The position numbers were made by a program, and so were the translations under genes. 6,227 nt of DNA from Fidelibacterota bacterium (GTDB lineage: Bacteria > Fidelibacterota > UBA2242), in NCBI GenBank assembly GCA_023133185.1, contig JAGLWX010000334.1, positions 1 to 6,227 of the forward strand. The letters are read 5' to 3'. The notes under the pieces were generated by a model. The model was not told the DNA's origin. It worked only from the letters and a program-made list of their open reading frames with translations, and made no database searches. This document shows positions 3,901 through 6,227 of the stretch, piece after piece; the first letter of the stretch is position 1; every line of letters begins with the position of its first letter.

Positions 3901-6227
3901 TCTGAAAGTAAACTGCCGGTCTGTCGGCAATGATTCTCTTAAATCTCCATCATAAAAGCGCAGTTGGATATCATCTGTATTGTTGCTTGAGTAAATTGTC
4001 AGAAAATATAAATAATTATCACCAATCGGTATTGGATCTACAACTCCCCGGCACTGGTCATTTGAAAATGCTGCGAGTACGTGTGAGCCGCCTGCGGCTA
4101 AATCACCATTTGATTGAACACTGGCAACTACTGTCATTGACTGTTCAAATTCCGCCGGGGTTACATTCCAATCCGGTGAACCTTCCGGTGTATCGGGTTC
4201 CGAAAATCGAAACGACCATTGAATTCCATCACTGTCCTTTAAAATCAGGTAATCGTCGAGGGTTATTGGATCAAAGTGCCCGTTCAGTCCGATTGTCTGA
4301 GACGATATATTGCTGATTTCCGGTGGATAATCATAAGGCAAAACGGTAAATGTTACGGAATCCAAATCTGATAATTGATTGACAGTATTATCGGTTGCCG
4401 TAAAAACAACTGTTTCACTACCGGTCCAACTACCCCCTGCGGAAACCGTAACGATATTCGATGCATCGATGTTTATAGTTAGATTGATATTACCGGAGTA
4501 GGACCAGGAAACTCCTTCATCATCCAGTTCCGTCAAATAATCATCCAGATCAAATGTCTGAAAGACATCTCCCTGTTCAATGATCTGATCCGGGATACCT
4601 GCCACTAAGGGTACATGATCCGGCAACACGGTGAAACTGAGCTCTGTCGAATCTGCGTAATTATGTACGGTGCCGACATCCTCAGCAATAAACCAGAGCT
4701 TTTCTATACCTGTCCAATCCGAATCTATGATTTGTATTTGCGCTCGATTCAAATCGTTAATATCTACTTTTAAGAGCCCGGCGTATAAATCAGCCGATTG
4801 TTGCGGATTTCCAATCGCAGCATCGGCATTAAAGATAAAACTCTGCTGAATCGGCAGAATCATCTGTGTCCGGGTATCATAGAAACGGAATGAAATCGTA
4901 TCACCATTCGAATTTGCATAAACATTCAGGAAATAGAGCCATGTGTCTCCCATTTGAACCGCTTTTGCAGTTCCCCGGCAATCTTCTCCGGCAAAAGCCG
5001 CCAGAATATGCTGATTTCCGCTTGCAGTCTTATCTCTTGAAAATACAACTCCCGTCAAGGTCATAGACAGTTCAAAAGCAGCAACGTTGACCGTCCAGTT
5101 GGGATCATTATCAGGAGTATCAGGCAGGCTGAACCGATAACTCCAGTCAATAGTATCTCCATCGAGTTCAGTCAGGTAATTATCCAGATGGATTTGCGTG
5201 AAAGTTCCTCCCGAACCGGTGATTTGTCCCGAAATATCCAGAACTTGCGGACGATGATCCTCAGGACGAATTGTAAAAACGGTTTCGTCTGAATCGTATA
5301 ACCCAATGGCAGTATTATCGGTAACGGTAAAGGTAATCGTCTCGGAACCCGTCCAGCTTGAATTCGATGAAGTTATCGTAACGATATTACCTGCCCCGAT
5401 TGAAACATTTAAGACGGAATTCCCGCTGTAACTACAGGTGATCGCATCACTGTCATAAAGTGTCACAAAATCGTCCAGGTCAAATGTGCTGAATGGTGAA
5501 CCGATTTCCACCGTCTGATCAGGAATTCCCCTAACCTGCGGCTGATAATCCGGCAAAACTGTAAACGAAACAGCTGTGGAATCGGCGTAACCCCGCAATG
5601 TATTCAGATCACGGGCATAAAACTTAACGAGCTCATTACCTGACCAGGTTGAGTCAACAATATCTATTTGGGCAATATTATCGGTGGAAATATTTACTGC
5701 GATATAACCGGCATTTAGAATATAAGGATTTGTCGGCTCACCATAAGATATATCTGAAGTGAAGGTTAATTCTTCCGCAACAGCCAGTATATCGGTTGTC
5801 CTGCTATCGAAATATCTGAACCGGATTTCTTCACCGTTCACATCGGCATGAATAGTCATAAAATAGAGCCAGGTGTCCATCGTACTGGTCGGACTGGCAA
5901 CTCCCCGGCATTCCCATTCAGAAACAGGTAAATCCGGATCAACCGCAAAAGCTCCCAAAAGGTGATTGTCGGATAACATTGCTTCTCCCCTGGCGCTTAC
6001 TGCGGCTGTCAATGACATGGAGAGTTCATAATTCGCAGCATTGACTGACCAACCTGGCGCCGAATTGCTTCCCGCTTCATTCTCAAAACGGTATGACCAC
6101 TCGATATCATCACCATCCTGCTCAGTGAGAAAAGCATTCAAATTTATTGAATTGAAACTGCCCATCATTCCGATGATCTGGTCGGGTACATTACCCAACT
6201 GTGGCGGGTGATCAGTTGCAAGGACTT
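934..6227 (-). CDS. Large secreted Ig/cadherin/PKD-repeat protein with T9SS type A C-terminal sorting domain (5' partial)
   Basis: The open frame runs off the right edge. An in-frame TTG at 6196-6198 is not the start, because upstream codons read VLATDHPPQ, which matches the linkers before the other repeats (for example VLPDHVPL). Numbering the TTG codon as residue 1, 1754 residues are seen, ending in TAG. Order: three long/short pairs of Ig-like units (1-930), two cadherin-like repeats beginning NDPPV and NDAPV (931-1110), a PKD-like domain (1111-1202, start PVAYAGQD, Cys1139 and Cys1150 possibly paired), an Ig-like region (1203-1316), a WRLISLPG/GWNLISS region (1320-1500), a beta-rich domain with a PEPP motif (1500-1655), and a sorting domain (1660-1754). 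Acidic loops such as LDGD and DPDSDE suggest calcium binding. The C-terminus implies export through the outer membrane by T9SS, followed by surface attachment or release. No enzymatic domain is visible, so an adhesive or structural role is inferred. The N-terminus and signal peptide lie outside the window. Confidence 0.93.
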   Translation of the reverse strand, partial: VLATDHPPQLGNVPDQIIGMMGSFNSINLNAFLTEQDGDDIEWSYRFENEAGSNSAPGWSVNAANYELSMSLTAAVSARGEAMLSDNHLLGAFAVDPDLPVSEWECRGVASPTSTMDTWLYFMTIHADVNGEEIRFRYFDSRTTDILAVAEELTFTSDISYGEPTNPYILNAGYIAVNISTDNIAQIDIVDSTWSGNELVKFYARDLNTLRGYADSTAVSFTVLPDYQPQVRGIPDQTVEIGSPFSTFDLDDFVTLYDSDAITCSYSGNSVLNVSIGAGNIVTITSSNSSWTGSETITFTVTDNTAIGLYDSDETVFTIRPEDHRPQVLDISGQITGSGGTFTQIHLDNYLTELDGDTIDWSYRFSLPDTPDNDPNWTVNVAAFELSMTLTGVVFSRDKTASGNQHILAAFAGEDCRGTAKAVQMGDTWLYFLNVYANSNGDTISFRFYDTRTQMILPIQQSFIFNADAAIGNPQQSADLYAGLLKVDINDLNRAQIQIIDSDWTGIEKLWFIAEDVGTVHNYADSTELSFTVLPDHVPLVAGIPDQIIEQGDVFQTFDLDDYLTELDDEGVSWSYSGNINLTINIDASNIVTVSAGGSWTGSETVVFTATDNTVNQLSDLDSVTFTVLPYDYPPEISNISSQTIGLNGHFDPITLDDYLILKDSDGIQWSFRFSEPDTPEGSPDWNVTPAEFEQSMTVVASVQSNGDLAAGGSHVLAAFSNDQCRGVVDPIPIGDNYLYFLTIYSSNNTDDIQLRFYDGDLRESLPTDRQFTFRADSIIGSASSPAEVVAGYLKLEISSNSTATIWVSDLDWTGTDEVDFIARDMGSLHEYADTQQVSFTVLNDHHPHLLGIPDQTIDEGGQFSAFNLNDYLTELDGDSVLWTTSGNSELLVQSNADGEVLITVPDENWNGSEQIIFTANDFTDFALSGSDTAVFTVRPVNDPPVISDISNAEIDEDDTLRVVISAIDPDSDELDFQLFSTSNEISLVLADSILNAIPAGNWFGTSEIKVRVSDAEYSDSTSFTLVVNSVNDAPVISAISDTSIYEDTFLKLLVTVVDIEGESLTAFAYSDTSSITVRAADTTISIRPHANWNGSSVITYYVHDGQDTSSVSFTLTVIPVNDRPVAYAGQDLTVLQGMQVKLDGSSCYDVDSDQLIYCWKAPDILELADTSSVQTSFIAPEIDRDTVYIIELNVSDAEFTSVDSLEINVPMITVDNLLPDIPADSVQIGQDLTLTISFPDFFVVDSVSLNYNNGFGFVSIPMTASSLLKKTQGSEFKHTHGSVAYSAEIPAESISYTGLVYNIYAVDVNGSSLQTETVNISVNFPANTITTHLDQSAYPDGLPKNVWRLISLPGLIENSSVAAVLSTTLNGKPDNRKWQIYQWDGSDWKTPDTLETCNGYWIQQKVAGSVHFSAGQGRSVDLNGVVTELLSGWNLISSSYPFLVSVDLDDQTFSGPYQYGNYDGEGWGDTLASVYKPWTAYAVFNRTDETQSLRIDPLVNSQTVLKKETGNGWEMKIAARSGQYSDKGNKIGRRECALEKIDIFDQPEPPNVDGFISVYCQQTEDFGCFTQLSEDYRAMDESGQIWDLEITSNKCPGNVQLTFTGTGELSGEQIWLVDVQTRDILNLPFYEETHYQIRREYEKYPYHLKIVSGREDQIAGLIESVLDLYPSKFALKQNYPNPFNPRTSIRYSIKEPTHVKIIVYDMLGRKVCTLVNKYSDLGSYTITWDGKNDLGRLVSSGVYLYAIQAGDFHRVRKMILIK
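937..1221 (-). other. T9SS type A C-terminal sorting domain (FlgD Ig-like type) of the large protein
   Basis: Residues 1660-1754 read as a classic C-terminal sorting domain of the FCB group: the opening QNYPNPFNPRTSIRYSI, then VKIIVYDMLGRKV, a GSYTITWDG turn, SSGVYLYAIQAG, and a terminal RKMILIK directly before the stop. In this family the domain folds as a small beta sandwich, is recognised by the T9SS after Sec export, and is commonly cleaved when the protein is attached to the surface. All the usual blocks are in the usual order and spacing, so the gene's 3' end is intact. The secretion machinery itself is not in this window. Confidence 0.95.
1234..2241 (-). other. FCB-type pre-C-terminal region: WRLISLPG / GWNLISS pair and following beta-rich domain
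   Basis: Residues 1320-1500 carry WRLISLPG (1339-1346), then KWQIYQWDGSDW, a GYW turn (1391-1393) and GWNLISSSYPF (1424-1434). This twin arrangement recurs just before the sorting domain in many long secreted FCB proteins; I know it from architecture rather than from a named function. Residues about 1500-1655 form a second beta-rich block starting at GWEMKIAARSG, with an EPPNVDGF turn, a GQIWDLEI strand and a GEQIWLVD strand, linked to the sorting domain by an 'SGREDQIAGL' stretch. These blocks probably form a stalk or cap that positions the sorting domain. Function is unknown, and domain borders are approximate. Confidence 0.6.
2593..2868 (-). other. PKD-like domain in the large protein
   Basis: Residues 1111-1202 open with NDRPVAYAGQDLTVLQG and continue with VKLDGSSCYDVDSDQLIYCW, a TSFIAPEI segment and IIELNVSDAEF. 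This matches the common PKD/K319L-like pattern PVANAGxD...VxLDGSxSxDxDxDxLxYxW...FxAP...LxVxD. Two cysteines, Cys1139 and Cys1150, sit where most relatives have non-cysteine residues and could form a disulfide between adjacent strands in the exported protein. PKD domains usually mediate protein or polysaccharide contacts or act as spacers; the particular partner here cannot be told. Confidence 0.8.
2869..3408 (-). repeat. Two tandem cadherin-like repeats (about 90 residues each) in the large protein
   Basis: Residues 931-1020 and 1021-1110 are two units of the VND-[PA]-PV-I type. Each starts with a VNDPPVISDIS or VNDAPVISAIS linker, has an acidic 'DEDDTL' or 'YEDTFL' motif, a D-x-x-x-E or DPDSDEL loop, an NW-[FN]-G-[TS]-S motif and a closing SxSFTL-V strand. 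This is the widespread bacterial cadherin-like repeat, in which acidic residues at the domain junctions often bind calcium. They differ from the preceding units, which carry the DQ-[TI]-[IV] and YLTELDGD signature, so the protein joins at least two repeat subfamilies. Confidence 0.8.
3409..4332 (-). repeat. Composite repeat 3 of the large protein: long unit L3 (3697-4332) plus short unit S3 (3409-3696)
   Basis: L3 covers residues 623-834: linker DYPPEISNISSQTIG, WSFRFSEPDTPEG, an inserted module (residues about 664-780, bases 3859-4209) with HVLAAFSNDQCRG, LYFLTIY and LRFYD, then AGYLKLEIS...LDWTGTDEVDFIARD. S3 covers residues 835-930: IPDQTIDEGGQFSAF, YLTELDGDSVLW, then NWNGSEQIIFTAND. S3 has the generic VPDENWNGSEQI wording common in single Ig-like repeats of FCB proteins, and leads directly into the cadherin-like repeats. 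Confidence 0.85.
4333..5262 (-). repeat. Composite repeat 2 of the large protein: long unit L2 (4624-5262) plus short unit S2 (4333-4623)
   Basis: L2 covers residues 313-525: linker DHRPQVLDISGQI, YLTELDGDTIDWSYRF, an inserted module (residues about 355-471, bases 4786-5136) with HILAAFAGEDCRG, LYFLNVY and FRFYD, then the resumed fold AGLLKVDI...SDWTGIEKLWFIAED. S2 covers residues 526-622 and is the plain unit: IPDQIIEQGDVFQTF, WSYSGNINLTINIDASNIV, SWTGSETVVFTATD. The order long-short repeats that of composite repeat 1, so the duplicated unit was the pair, about 310 residues, rather than a single domain. Confidence 0.85.
5263..6227 (-). repeat. Composite repeat 1 of the large protein: long unit L1 (5554-6227, partial) plus short unit S1 (5263-5553)
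   Basis: L1 begins with the linker DHPPQLGNVPDQIIG, has AFLTEQDGDDIEWSYRF, then an inserted module (residues about 37-162, bases 5713-6090), and resumes the Ig-like fold at AGYIAVNIS...STWSGNELVKFYARD, ending SFTVLPD. S1 (residues 216-312) is the uninterrupted version: IPDQTVEIGSPF, CSYSGNSVLNVSIGAGNIV, SSWTGSETITFTVTD. The module in L1 is about eight residues longer than its two relatives, in the AVDPDLPVSEWECRG segment. The first part of L1 lies outside the window. Confidence 0.8.

Noticed and set aside
934..6227. Diversity-generating or phase-variable surface protein
   Set aside because: No reverse transcriptase, template repeat, homopolymer tract or invertible inverted repeats are seen within or next to the gene; ordinary repeat divergence explains the units.

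Overview
The window holds one very long, left-pointing (minus-strand) gene that enters from the right edge, a small gene directly behind it, a strong hairpin terminator, and about 480 bases of non-coding DNA built from short inverted and direct repeats at the left end. The large protein ends in a type IX secretion system (T9SS) type A C-terminal sorting domain with an NYPNPFNP motif. This style of protein, with cadherin/PKD-like modules, a 'W-R-L-I-S-L-P ... G-W-N-L-I-S' region and an FlgD-like C-terminus, is typical of the FCB superphylum, especially poorly cultured lineages such as KSB1, Marinimicrobia, Calditrichota, Cloacimonadota and Ignavibacteria. I cannot place it more precisely from sequence alone.

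Layout: (1) 1-32 may be the extreme 3' end of a rightward gene, with a perfect hairpin at 33-52. (2) 54-493 is non-coding repeat DNA: a 17-bp stem with G-U pairs (127-196), a GC-rich hairpin cluster (227-280), tandem 22-mers (340-405) inside a larger imperfect palindrome (320-416), and two copies of a 26-base sequence at 95-120 and 417-442 that bracket most of it. (3) 494-523 is a probable bidirectional terminator. (4) 537-917 (minus) is a 126-residue protein with a signal peptide and one membrane segment, not recognised. (5) 934-6227 (minus) is the large secreted repeat protein, cut at its 5' end by the window edge.

The two genes are 16 bases apart on the same strand, so they are probably cotranscribed and end at the shared terminator. 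The large protein is built as three long-short pairs of Ig/cadherin-like units, then two classical cadherin-like repeats, a PKD-like domain, an Ig-like domain, two FCB-type C-terminal domains and the sorting signal. In each long unit the same ~117-126 residue module is inserted into the middle of the Ig-like fold. It is most likely an exported, surface-attached or released protein with a structural, adhesive or binding role; no catalytic domain is visible in the part present. I see no evidence for a defence system, CRISPR array, transposase or RNA gene. The non-coding repeats and the nested-domain architecture are the parts most worth a second look.
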